In this document: piece after piece, positions 34,530 to 46,201 of the stretch
How the letters are laid out: the number at the start of each line of letters is the position of its first letter
Numbering within the stretch: position 1 is the stretch's first letter
Origin: Apostichopus japonicus
Lineage: Eukaryota; Echinodermata; Holothuroidea; Aspidochirotida; Stichopodidae
NCBI RefSeq assembly: GCF_037975245.1
Contig: NC_092583.1
Coordinates: 3,030,764 to 3,094,763 of the forward strand
Reading direction: 5' to 3'
DNA length: 64,000 bases
Program-made: the position numbers and the translations under genes
Notes under the pieces: model-generated
The model's database searches: none
What the model saw: the letters and a program-made list of their open reading frames with translations, nothing else
What the model was told of the DNA's origin: nothing

Positions 34530-35060
34530 CTACAAAAGGACCTTAATGATGACATTGGTTTCATTGTCAACCCAGCTAGTAATTTTATCTTGAAAATAGA
34601 TAAAATTAGTAATTTTATCTTAGTATAGATAAAATTAGTAATTTTGAATTTTTCAAATAGGAAAAGAAAAACAGAGACAGTAACTGCTGAATCGAAAAGA
34701 TCGAAGCACTTAACATGAGCTAATGACGTAATGGGTTTCAATATCAACACTGTTGCGCATTTGACCTTGAAAATATTAAAAGAAAAACCGAGAAAGTAAA
34801 CGGTTCTCAGATCCTAATGGCTCTATGACATCACAGATTTTACAAACTGACATCTCCCAGACACGACTTTTAATCTAGGATATCTCCCAAATCAAGCAAG
34901 ACTTTTTTTTAGCTGTTTAGTGGAATCGTTCATCACGAAGAACGCTGTCACAAAAGCCAAAAATGATGGTTGGGTTGGTGTCGCCTATAAAAGCTATGCT
35001 TGCGTTGATCAGCAGACCTTCGGTCGATAGGGATAGCTTTTTCAAGTTTAAACATTGAGA
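34530..35060 (+). repeat. Family R complex, direct orientation
   Basis: 34540-34700 and 34720-34830 are two related blocks (AATGATGACATTGGTTTCA / AATGACGTAATGGGTTTCA; AAAAGAAAAAC / AAAGAAAAACC). Within the first, TAGTAATTTTATCTT is locally repeated with ATAGATAAAATTAG. 34830-34985 matches family R copy 1 (GATATCTCCCAAAT, TTAGCTGTTTAGTGG, AATGATGGTTGGGTT). The tail has TATAAAAGCTATGC and GACCTTCGGTCGATAGGGATAGC, ending with AGCTTTTT. Confidence 0.6.
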
Positions 35061-35424
35061 TGAAACACCTTATCACCGGGACAACGCTCTGTAAATCAAG
35101 GTTTGTGTCACTTTTCCTGGAACCATCTCCCCACTCCTAATCAGGGATCTCTAAATAGCAGCTCCAGCCTCTAATGGTTCACAATTTATAGCCTGTTAAT
35201 GGTCCTGATTTTGCTTCGATCAAAGAATGACAATTAAGTGTTCCTTTGGGAGATGAGCCTCCTTTGTTACATAAAAAAAAATCTTAGTAATAGAGGAAAG
35301 CCAGGTTTTGATGTATGATTGCTCGTAAATTGGCAAAAATCATCAATAGCTGTGAGGGTGTATCTCAGAAGGATTGCATTGCTAGTAAGATTGGCTGATG
35401 GTAAAGTTAACAAGTCACTAGGCT

Positions 35425-35549
35425 GTAATTTTCCATGCTATGGCTATGGACGCTGATTGCATGTCCAGAGGTTCGAAACTGGTAAGGAAGGTCGTAATTC
35501 CACTGTATGCATTTGTCACCTGTATCGAACAATATATAGATATATATAT

Positions 35550-35602
<53 letters not shown>

Positions 35603-35640
35603 AACGTTTTCATTTATATATATATATACATACATATATG
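35425..35640 (+). repeat. TA-rich microsatellite with possible SINE-like leader
   Basis: 35535-35635 is (TA)n with ATAG variants. Before it, GGCTATGGACG and, 30 bases on, GAGGTTCGAAACTGG resemble worn A and B boxes of a tRNA-derived SINE, which could explain the simple-repeat tail. The microsatellite is certain; the SINE reading is weak. Confidence 0.55.
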
Positions 35641-37655
35641 CTGTTCACCACAATGGTGTCAACCAATCTCTGACAGCCTGCAGTATCAGGTTTTTGTTTC
35701 TAAGCTGTCTCCCTCTATCATTCCATGTTAATGGGTCTGAAGTGTGACGATGCTCAACTGATGCCGGTGATTCACAACTTAGGTCTCCCGTAGGGAGGAG
35801 GGTGGCCTCCTTTGTCACAAAGAATCTGCACAGTAGCAGAGGGATGGCGTGTTTGAAGATTCAGTACTTCATAATTTGCATTATCTATCATATTTTGGAG
35901 AATTTTTAGGGTGCGTTTCATCAGAATAGCTAGTTTGCAAGAAATAGAGCTGAAAGGTTCATATATCATACTCTTGGCTAGGACTTGTCAGACACTATAG
36001 TTAGGGCTAAGTCTCACCATCGTTGCCAGTTTGGCATTTTAAATGCAAAAAAAACAAACAAATTTTGCGTTTCTTTTCACATTCCTTGGCCGGTGGAAAT
36101 TGAAATGTCTGGCCAAACAGCATTTTTTTTATTGGCCCAGGGACTGAAAATTGTTTAATACGCCAAAGAACATTGATTTCAAACATTTCAAGTTTCTTCA
36201 ATTCGACTTGTGGTTGTATAAAGACTTACGCATCAGAATTCATCGGAACGTTGGAATTCATTTACCACTTTTCACTCCCTAATGTTTGTACCCTAATTGC
36301 AATGAATTGCTAGCCCACACAATTCCTACCCATATACAGGGTCAATTATCCTAAACTAACAGCAAAAATTTGTATATTATGCATTTTTTCCACCCGAATA
36401 TGAGGCGAATTTGGCCGGTTATGTCACATGAGATACCTGACACATTTCCTCCTAGTATCTGAGACGTCTTCTACATTCTTATGGAGTTGTTTTGCATTCT
36501 TGTCTTGTGTTTGTTAACAGAAAATTCTATACTTTAGATAGTCTTCCTATCAAAACCATGCCTTTCCTGTACCATTCAACTCCCCCTTCATTAATATTTT
36601 CTTTCTCAGATATTAAGTGTAAATGTTTTTTTACCTAATACAAAGTGTGATATTTTCTTCTCCCTCTCAATCTTCAATTTTTGTCTTTATCTGTAAGTGA
36701 AGTTACACTGCAATATATATGCCCCTATCAAGTGACTTTGACACCCGTGCCAAGTAATTGGGCTTTAATGTGATTGAGCCTTGAAATCATAACAGCCATG
36801 AAAAAAATATATCAGCTGTTGTTTAATCCATGTTTAGCCAGCTGCCCCTAAATGTTTTTGAAAAACAAAGTACTGCCCTCTATTTTATGCACACGTATTT
36901 CTTGAGATCTATACAGCATGTTAGTAGTAGATTATGTGTCAGCCTACCCTTAAGTTAATGTGTGATGCATTTTACAAATTAAAAGTCAGCACTCTGGAAT
37001 GCCTTACAAATATCTCCAGGTTTTGGAGAAGGTCAAGTAAAGCAGATAAAAAAAAAATACCAAAGCTGAAGTCAAGAGAGGAAAAGTACTCTACAAATGT
37101 CATTTCAGGTATAAAAGAAGGTAAAAATAGAGATAGAAATAATGAAGGTTAGAGAGAAAACATTGTCATACAATATTAAGCACGTTACTAAGTGTAATTG
37201 TGTAATACTGCCCTCTGATAACAATGCCACATATTTGTAATGAGTTACTGTGACACTGTATAATTGTGATTGAGGATTTGGTGGGGACTCAAAGGAGATG
37301 GGATGAGGTGGGGGGGGGGGGGATGGGAGGAGGCAGAATGGATACCTACCAAAGTGGTCATCCAACCTAGAGCTCCCTCTCTCTGGCAGAAGTTGGCCCA
37401 TGAATAAAAAGTGCCTGCAACAAGACTATATGAGCTGCCTTAGTACCCATTGTTTAGAAGTTATCTTGTTTTAGAACTACTGTACTGTGGGCCTACAGTA
37501 TATGTCACCATTCAACACGGTCAGCACATTGTCAAGGTTTAGATGTGCCTTATTGTTTTTGGCACTGACTTGAGTATTTAAGGGGGTTATGGAGTCAAAC
37601 ATAAAAATTTGTACATTGCAATAACCCCACAACCTTGAATTGGATGGAACTCCCA
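35641..37655. other. Unassigned sequence
   Basis: G run at 37311-37321. A 72-codon K/R-rich plus frame at 36934-37152 is probably composition-driven. No repeat boundaries seen. Confidence 0.4.
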
Positions 37656-37674
37656 AACTGTTAACTGCTGGTAC

Positions 37675-37815
37675 ATGTGGGCCTAAATACTTTAGGCCCA
37701 TTTGGGCTCCAAATTTTGTCGGGCCCATTTTGGCACGAGTAGGCCCAAATGATTTCCACTTCGTATGCAGTTTCGGACACATGCTTTGGGCCCGATTTGT
37801 GGGCCCAGATCCACA
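37675..37815. repeat. Cluster of GGGCC palindromes
   Basis: GGGCCTAAATACTTTAGGCCC (in two parts: GGGCCTAAA, TAC, TTTAGGCCC; 37679-37699) is a perfect 9-bp-arm hairpin, followed by four further GGGCCC or AGGCCC words. Open frames through it on both strands reflect this symmetry. Confidence 0.6.
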
Positions 37816-39290
37816 CAAACTTCCTTCTACAAATTTTTACTTATTTTGTATTTAATGTGGTCACAAGGTCACTTTCCAAAACTGAAAATTACTAGACCTA
37901 TGCAAGTGCAATATTTAATTTGAATAAATTTGGTTGAAATTGTTGTCGCTGTTTTATGGCATACAAGACAATCTGGCACCATGTGAGGTTTCCTTTAATA
38001 CGGGTATGCTTCATGGGTACGTCTAGGATAGGCCCAATAATAATAATAATAATACATGTAGCCTACAGTCCTATTAAACTTATGCATACTAATGTAAGTA
38101 TAGTATAATTAAAGTTAGTATTCAAATTAACATGCATTATAGGTGAAATGTCATGGAATTTTACAGTTAGATCCTTGAAAGTCATGGAAAAGTCAGGAAA
38201 TTTTGGGCCCTCCAAATGTGTATTGTGCTAACCATGACTTATATATTTATATTCCACTAAGCAAGGAACCATAGTGCTCATTGGGCTCTTGTTGTAGTTC
38301 TGGTTTTAACTGGTTGCCAATTGTGTGAACAAATGTGACATTTGTATCGTTCAAAGTACAATTGCAATTAGTTTATACAAAGTTGATGTACAGTTTTGAA
38401 TCCTTGCTAACAGCGTTTAAGTAGCACGCAAGTAGTGCACGTATACTCTCCATGCTAGGAATAGCCAGCCAGCCTAACCATAACCAGCCGCAATAAATCT
38501 CCTACCTAGATGTATGTTAGTCTAGCAGTTGGAATACTGCGAGTATGTTGTACTTGGTTTATACCCTCATGATCATATCCAGGCACAACCTGCCTTACGA
38601 TCCTGCCTCACGATGATTTAACATCCAGGGTACACACGGTCGTAAATTGTTTCATAAAGAGTAGCGGTTTTCCAGCGATCTTACTTCCCACCGACGTTAG
38701 CCTTCAAGCTTATTTCAGTTTCAAGTTCAAGATGGGATGAATATGAATATTTGATGATTTGTTATACTGTAGTGTGAGAATTAGCGACTTCAAGGGGCTA
38801 ACAGGTTGGTCATTTACACACTTTGTGGTTCACTGTTTCCATTTTGTAAACATGTCAAATTTTTTCAGTTGTTTAATGTTACAGGAGGCTCTCCATATAA
38901 AAGGGTTATCTGAAGATGAAATTGGTCTTTAATATAGGGTGACAGTCCGTAAATGATGTTTGTCACTTTACAGCCATAATGTCAAGAGGCTACTTCAATA
39001 GTGTTAGATCTTAAGAAATAGGCCTCGTAATGTGTCGATGTACAGTATGTTATCAGCATGTCTGTGATATGGAAGGTTAATTTAGACCTTGATCTCAGTT
39101 GAAATATATTGATACAAAAGGGTCAGGGCCCAGTCTCATTGGGTTTTAGTTTCAGATAAAGCTGGCCCATAGCAATGCAGTGTTTTTATGTTCAGGAATA
39201 GTTTGAAGATAAAGGCTACAACTGTTGAGGTGCAAGATCATCTTGTGGACACAAAGGAATGGAGTCTTAATCTTATTGCAGAATTTCTTT
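37816..39290. other. Unassigned sequence
   Basis: (TAA)n at 38037-38054. Nothing else recognised. Confidence 0.4.
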
Positions 39291-39400
39291 CTTTCCTCGC
39301 TTACCTGTCTCCCCACAACCTTAGCACCTTGTTCTACCGTGCCTAGAATGAACTGGTAATCTTTTTAACACTGTGCGCCCTCTATGACCAGATACAGAAA
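39291..39400. repeat. Family M repeat, left half
   Basis: TTTCTTTCCTCGCTTACC, TGTCTCCCCACAACCTTAGC, AGAATGAACTGGTAATC, TTTTTAACACTGTGCGCCCT and CTATGACCAG, then the minisatellite begins where the rest of the element would be. The array may have grown inside or beside the element. Confidence 0.7.
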
Positions 39401-39437
39401 GGTATCAGTGTGATGTTGGATGTGGATGGGAGCCAAT

Positions 39438-40322
39438 GTTAGTTGTGGCACTGGATTGGTTAGTTGTGGCACCGGATCGGTTAGCTGTGGCATAGGATCT
39501 GTTAGTTGTGGCATAGGACCGGTGAATTGTGGCATAGGATCAGTGAGTTGTGGCATAGGATCGGTTAGTTGTGGTATAGGACCGGTTAGTTGTGGCATAG
39601 GATTGGTTAGTTGTGGCATAGGACCGGTTAGATGTGGCATAGGACCGGTTAGATGTGGCATAGGACCGGTTAGTTGTGGCATAGGATTGGTTAGTTGTGG
39701 CATAGGATCAGTTAGTTGTGGCATATGACCAGTGGGTTGTGGCATAGGATCGGTTAGTTGTGGCATAGGTTCGGTTAGTTGTGGCATAGGATCGGTTAAT
39801 TGTGGCATAAGATCGGTTAGTTGTGGCATAGGATCGATTAGTTGTGGCATAGGACCGGTTAGTTGTGGCATAGGACCGGTTAGATGTGGCATATGACCAG
39901 TGAGTTGTGGCATAGGATCGGTTAGTTGTGGCATAGGTTCGGTTAGTTGTGGCATCGGATCGGTTAGTTGTGGCAAAGGACCGGTTAGTTGTGGCATAAG
40001 ATCGGTTAGTTGTGGCATAAGATCGGTTAGTTGTGGTATCGGATCAGTTAGTTGTGGCATAGGTTCGGTTAGTTGTGGCATAGGACCGGTTAGTTGTGGC
40101 ATAGGATCGGTTAGTTTTGGCATAAGATCGGTTAGTTGTGGCATCAGATCGGTTAGTTGTGGTATAGGATCAGTTAGTTGGGGCATAGGACCGGTTAGTT
40201 GTGGCATTGGATCGGTTAGTTGTGGTATAGGACCAGTTAGTTGTGGCATCGGATCGGTTAGTTGTGGCATAGGATCGGTTAGTTGTGGCATAGGATCGGT
40301 TAGTTGTGGCATCGGATCGGTT
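39438..40322. repeat. 21-bp minisatellite, about 42 copies
   Basis: Unit GTTAGTTGTGGCATAGGATCG, given as GTTAGTTGTGG + CATAGGATCG. Variation is concentrated at the last six bases (GGATCG, GGACCG, GGATTG, GGTTCG, AGATCG), plus single changes elsewhere. Because 21 is a multiple of three, all in-phase frames stay open: minus strand gives (PMPQLTD)n for 39365-40423 and plus strand gives (VSCGIGS)n. The minus frame has a 36-residue non-repeat start beginning MYSLASEANSTFYKLVSELR and a short unique end. The non-repeat start could be a real exon, but there is no independent support; I annotate only the array as sure. Confidence 0.97.
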
Positions 40323-40423
40323 GCTGTCAAATCTATAATATCACAGTTTAGATACTCTGGCCTTCTAAGTTCAGATACTAGTTTATAAAAAGTAGAGTTT
40401 GCTTCAGATGCAAGCGAGTACAT

Positions 40424-43400
40424 GTATAGTAGTTATTTTCAAGCCAAATGTTTGTAGGATAGGTTGATAGTGTTCAGTGTTAACTACTTGTAGGTTTGGT
40501 CACTTGTCTCTGTGGTATTATCTCAGGTCTTTCTACATTCACAATATACAATATAATACACTCCTTTGCAGAGCTGTAACCTGTACGGTGTTTGTCCTAT
40601 TCTCTGTCCATATATCAATCTTCAGTATTATGTGCAGACTTATATGTTGCATACAGATGAATATTCAGATTTTGATATTTTCTTACCATTTGTATAAATA
40701 TGTTTTTCATACATCCATTTGGATGCTGACACCAGAAAAGCCGTTGTAAGGTTCCATTTAGGATGTAAACAATAAGAATGTGAAATGCAATTAGATATAC
40801 AGGAAACAACATTGAAGCCAACTCTAAATTGTTAACTTAATTTCCAGTTTGGCAAGAATATAATTCACTTCTAATTATGTTTTGGAAGCCAGCCTACAAT
40901 AGGATTATAAATAGAAATCAATTGATAAAGAAGTGTGCCATTTGTGGCATAACTACTGTAAAATTGCATAATTTATTAATGTTATTTATAAACTTATCAC
41001 ACTGTATATCTGGCCAGTGGTTGAAGTCAACATTCTCATGAAAGGAATTTGTGAAATATCGTCAAATTTCTGTTGTGAGTAACAGTGATTGTAATGTTCA
41101 TCACGTCCACAAAGTGAATTTGTTTGACACATTATGACATTGCCAAAAGGAATCCCTTACCTCTGTAGGATACAGTTTAGGCACAAAATTAATTTTGGCA
41201 TGTTGAAGATCATCATCAACAAAAAACATGGTTGCCATTTAGACCAGGTTGTATTTCTGTACCACTTTAACAATTTTGAGAAAATGTCCTTTTTAAGCAT
41301 GTGTAGGTCTTCAGGTACAGTCAGCAGCTTTTCCACTTAGACTAAATACACTGATATACTATTAGTTCAGTTCCTCAGTGCACAACTCAATAGGGAAAGC
41401 AATTAAGACTTTTATATAAACTCAAATGACATGTTTACAATGCATTAGTTTCAATACACTTTCAGTTTTAACACTTTACAAATTTGTCAAGGATAAATGT
41501 TTTGAGTTTAAATGTTTTAATGTCATTCAATGGTGCTCTGTAGTCTGTTGTTCATATGCAGTTGAAAGAACATATTTTGGGTGAGTTTTATTATGTCAGT
41601 AGAATTTAATATTGTTACAGTAGGCCTGCAACTGAGGAACGAACGCAATCATTAATTCAGCCCGAATGGGGGATCTCAGGGAATTAGCATATTTTACAGC
41701 TGAAAATCTTGAAAACCTGAAAAAAAACAAGGGCAATTTGGAATATTAATTGACCAGATACAAGCATTGGTCCATGCATCATAATGTTAGCCTTTGGTGA
41801 TTTGACTTGATGCAAGGTAAAACATGCATTGACTGTGTGTACTTCCAAGTACAGACAAAAACATTAGTGTCCAAATGTTTCTGTCATTTACAGTATGCCT
41901 TACTGTAGGGAAATATCATTGATGATACACATCACTAAAAGTAAACCAATGTATGGTATGTTCAACAAACCACCCAGATTTATTGCTCCACATGAATCCG
42001 TGACCATGGCAACCATCTCAAGTTGTACCAGCTCGTCCTTCCGTTTCTCCAATTAGTTCTAGGTAAAGAAACACATTCCAAGAAGATTTTTCCAATTTCA
42101 CAAAGTTCTGCTTTAATGTGCTGTAAACTTGAAATTCAATCAAGTTTATGCTAAGAGGAGAGAACATGAGAAAAGCAAAGTAATATATAGGTACATGTCG
42201 CATATATATGGAGTTTTGTTCAATATGTAAAGTAGATATGATGTAATAAGTGTGTGGTATAGTATTCCACGTAGTAAAGATTGACTATGTGCAACCCAAC
42301 CCGAATGCATGCGAGAGGACCGTTCGATAATGTTTGATACAGAAGTTACGTTTCAGTAGCAACAATTTCGTACAGTACGTGAGATTTTCAAGGGTCGTCA
42401 CTGTTTTGGGAGTGATATTAAAGCTGTTAGCACGATAATATTGCAAAGGGAAGTACGAATATATATTACTCTAGTGTAGTTAATTGGTGAGTTTCAATTT
42501 GTGGGGAGATGGGGGGGGGCATGGGTTTAAAAATGTGGGCTGTTGTGTAAAATGTATGCTGCTCCACCAAAAAGAGGTGAATCTGCTAGTCTTGAATCCC
42601 AGCTTGCAGTTCAGGAACAGAGGTAGGAATTAACTCTGAAATCAGGGTTTTAAACATGAATTGTAGGGTAAGAATTAAAAGAAATGATTAGCAGTGGACT
42701 TTTGAATTTACAGCTGACCAGACCAGCTATACCACCAGTAGGCTACGGTACATGAATACAGGTGATATCCCATAGCCTCAGACGAGCCGAAAGTTGAACA
42801 GTCAAAACTTAAAGGTTAAGATGACCAAGAAATAACCAGTTTGTAAAGAAGTAAATCTGCTCTACTTTAATAAATTCATTCCATCCAATTCTAGATCCAT
42901 CCTTCAGTGAAGGAGGATTGACTAGAGCTGCTGTCTGCACAAACTGATTTAGAGAGAGAGAGAGAGTCCAGGGTGCTTTGAAAAGAATAACCAGCAAAAG
43001 TTACAAAAAAAAATACAAAAATTAGACCTCGGATTGCTAATCGTGTTCGCCGGGCATGGCTGCGTCCCGTTAGTATTACCATCAGTAGTAATTCGGATGG
43101 ATAATAGATTCTAAAAATAAACTGGCCAGCTAGATCTAGATACCGAGGCACGGATTCATCGTTTATTTGTTATGTCTCACTCCGAAACAGAAGAGGGATG
43201 TCTATCTTCGCCTAAACCAGGAATAACAAATAAAGTAATATCCAATCAGGTAGTGTAATTCTCCAACAAAACTGCAACATCACTCCGTATCCCCTCGGGT
43301 CATAGACGTGGATTTCAAAATGCACATTTTGTACGTGCAGGAACGAGTCAGGGCTTTCTAAGATATGGTTTCTAGAAGTTGAAATATATGCAGTTGACTA

Positions 43401-43849
43401 CGGGAATTGCCTCGGACTCTGTAAAGTAGTAGTGTGCGTGATATTCTGAGCTTGTGTGTAAACAGTCTCTTTCAGCTTCTCTCCTTCATTTCAACAGCTA
43501 TATTGATTTTTTGGAGACATAATCGGGGGGGGGGGGGGGAGGAGGGCTTGTGCAGGGTGGAAGATAAGAGAGATATGAGAAAGATGGCAAATGTGTTGTT
43601 TCAGATGAAGAGAGGAAGGCACACAGCTCAGGCAGCAATGCTTTGATATGTTTATTAGTCAATGTAAGCGAACAAAATTCTTGAATTTTATCGTAATTTT
43701 AATCAGTTTATCGTTACACAGTAGCTGGTAATGATTTTTCCTCCTAAAACTCTCTACAGATGCCAAACTGTCATTCTTTATTTCTTTATTTGTGGTGCAC
43801 AAATCCAGCTAACATCTTTTCCTTTTGATGAAAGAGACCTTGGTGATTA
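40424..43849. other. Unassigned sequence
   Basis: No gene supported. A GA-rich tract (GAGAGAGAGAG) at 42951-42966, G runs at 42508-42518 and 43526-43541. The frames present are short and unassigned. Confidence 0.4.
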
Positions 43850-44145
43850 CCGTTGTTACGAGGAAGGTTTTTTTTTTCTCAAACAGCAAAGAAAAAATCT
43901 TGCACAGTTTGGGAAGATATCCTACAGTAGTTTAAAAGGTCATGATTAGGGGCTGTTTAACAATTGTGTTGTAAATCTGTGAAGACTGTGATATCGTATT
44001 GCTCCTCCCCCAGGAACTGAATCTTACTTTCTCTTTGTTTTTTCTTCTCATATTTTCTAAGGTAGAATGTTAACTGTTGTTGCTGAAACAAAGACCATAA
44101 TCTTAAGTTTCAGCAGTTGCAAAACTCCTCTCTATTACAGAACAT
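43850..44145 (+). repeat. Old dispersed repeat, copy 2 (partner at 7790-8075)
   Basis: See 7790-8075. Shared words include AGTAGTTTAAAAGGTCATG, TTGTAAATCTGTGAA and AAGGTAGAATGTTAAC. Confidence 0.6.
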
Positions 44146-44224
44146 AAATTATGTGATAATGAACAAGCCTAGTGTGCGAAGGAACATAAAGCCCTGTGGA
44201 GTCTCCTGAATGGAATAAAAGTTC

Positions 44225-44545
44225 TTCTTGGCAATTTGGGGGGGGGGGGTGAAGAGGTGGGGGAAGTTGTTAAGTGGAGTTATCTCGATCACATAGACAC
44301 ATGATTGTTGGGGTTGCTTCTCATGGCTTTGGAGGGTGGGGTGAAGAGGTTATTGTGGGAGGGGGAGGGGGGATGGTGAGTGTTGTTCATCAGAGTTAAT
44401 GATGATGATTTAGTTGTTTCTCTTGGTTATAGAAGATGAGATGAAGAGGTTGTTGGGTGAGAGAGGGGGGGGGGGAGGAGGATGGGTGCTGTTGGTCAGA
44501 GGTCAGGTTTGGTTGCTACTCTTGGCTATGGATGCTCAGGAGAGG
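44225..44545. repeat. About 100-bp G-rich tandem repeat, three copies
   Basis: GTTGCTTCTCATGGCT at 44313, GTTGTTTCTCTTGGTT at 44413 and GTTGCTACTCTTGGCT at 44512, each followed or preceded by GATGAAGAGGT(T/G) and a long G run. Spacing 100 and 99. Confidence 0.8.
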
Positions 44546-44576
44546 ATTTGATGTTTGATGTGACTGACAATTTTAA

Positions 44577-46197
44577 AGACCAAATATGGAGGCAATTTTT
44601 GTTGTTGAGATTTTCCATTAATTTAGGAGTTTACATACCCATAATCAACATGTGTAAAAAATAATCTTCGAAAACCTACTATAACCCATCAAAAACGACC
44701 ACGAAAATGGACATTTTGGGTAGTCACGTGACATGAACCTCTGGAATGTCTGAAAACAGAGATTGACCCAAAGGAGCCTCTGGTCACCGTGTGACGTCAA
44801 AGTTTGTATACCGCGAAAATCAAACGCTGATATAGGCACTGTTTGTACACAGATAGCGAACAATTGTACTGTTTTTGACTTCCAATTTCGAGCGTTTGAA
44901 AAGCTGTTAGCTTAAAACAAGAACACATGAAGGTTAACAACAAGTTTTAAGACAATTATAAGCAGAAATTTTAGTTAAATTGCTTATTTTATTAGCAAAA
45001 TTTCCACTCAAATGGAGGCATCTTTTACATAGCATAGCGTCAATAGGTCCGTACGGTACAATATACTTACATAGTACTTACTCGTTTTAATATCCAAAAG
45101 TATACAAACACAGAAAAAGTATCCTGTCAATAAACAAATTTAGCAGTGAATATCCTAATCCACGCTTCTTGTTCAATCCTGGGCGAAAAACTACCGTGAG
45201 TCTGTGTAGTTCCATAGAGTTAGGTCTAGTTGAAACAGGCCTTGCCCAGTACTAACATCCCACAATCACAAGACAGTCACTAACGAAATAAAACGTCCGA
45301 TCGCTACATACTACCGTTTTTATTCAACTCCTTGGACCATGCAGATGTCGGAATAAACAGAACGGACAATATTACACATGTATCAGGAACTCACGATACT
45401 GGAATACAACAAATGAAATAGATAAATCCTAACATGGCTATTTACACATGCTGTGAGCCAACGCCGGCGAGAGTTGTAACTAACTACCGTACATGTACTA
45501 ACAATGCTATACCCTTGGCAGGGTATATACGGTCATCTCTTACAGTAAAGATATTACTGTCAATTGCGTGATATAATGTTACATGTAAGGACGTCCAGGG
45601 CGTGTTTACGGTCAATTTCACATTAGCTATGTCCGACCATGGTCCGACACAGCTATCGACAGTATATAATTTTCACAGAATGAGACATATGCAGCATACA
45701 CAGAAGCAGGGTCATGCATGTGGACTCATGGGCATGAGATACTCCGGGTGCTGAAAAATCTTTCCGCGTGGATCTCAAAAAATTGATCCAAAGTCTGCGG
45801 CGTTTTACGTCGGTTCTTTTACTCGGAAATCTAAAAAAGCTGATGCTTTTGTTGGATGAGGTATAACTGCAACCTCCAACAACACAGAATTGTGACATTT
45901 TGAGGAAAAAGGAGTAATATCGTTGATGTTTTTGGCAGCTCAAGCATACGACTTTACACACTAAAAGTATAGTTGTGAGTGAGGTATACAAACGTTGACG
46001 TCACATGGTCACCTTATGTCTTAGGAATGTTTCAGGAATGTCTGAAATAGAAGCAGACTTTTCGTCCCATTTTTCACTTATTTAACGTCCGAAATTGGTA
46101 AAGTTAATTACAGCAATGTAATTGGAGTCAGTTAAGGATTACATACATGAAAAATGGTGGGATTTTATGTTCATCGAAAAGTCTCCATAGTTGGTCT
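44577..46197 (-). mobile_element. TTAA-flanked DNA transposon with THAP exon (Kolobok-like)
   Basis: Flanked by TTAA at 44573-44576 and 46198-46201. Left tip AGACCAAATATGGAG and reverse-complemented right tip AGACCAACTATGGAG match at 14 of 15. Subterminal inverted repeats include 44782-44811 against 45984-46013 (30 bp, about three mismatches; GGTCACC, TGACGTCA and GTTTGTATAC words). The 1621-bp interior carries a THAP-type exon on the minus strand but no other transposase part, so it is a deletion derivative. THAP domain plus TTAA target is the known combination of Kolobok elements; P elements also carry THAP but make 8-bp duplications. Confidence 0.82.
45740..45898 (-). pseudogene. THAP zinc-finger exon of a transposase (partial)
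   Basis: Frame starting at 45898 (minus) reads MSQFCVVGGCSYTSSNKSIS, then FFRFPSKRTDVKRRRLWINF and LRSTRKDFSAPG. This shows the THAP signature: C5-x4-C10 as the first zinc pair, RFP at 23-25, and the invariant W37. The expected second zinc pair (C-x2-H, about residue 58-65) is not in frame; instead the frame runs SHAHESTCMT into unrelated sequence. Either an intron starts near residue 52 (GA|GTATCT is a weak donor) or the domain is broken. THAP domains bind DNA and recognise transposon ends. It lies inside the TTAA element above and is probably its transposase first exon. Upstream in-frame codons back to 45991 look like leader, and this ATG is a better fit as start. Confidence 0.75.
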
Positions 46198-46201
46198 TTA
46201 A

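Noticed and set aside
37477-37855. Frames on both strands with GPTNRAQS-like words
   Set aside because: Explained by the GGGCC palindrome cluster; no family resemblance.
39420-40388. Plus-strand VSCGIGS repeat frames
   Set aside because: Antisense of the 21-bp array; open only because the unit is a multiple of three.
44577-46197. P-element assignment for the THAP transposon
   Set aside because: P elements make 8-bp duplications; here both sides are TTAA, which fits Kolobok better.
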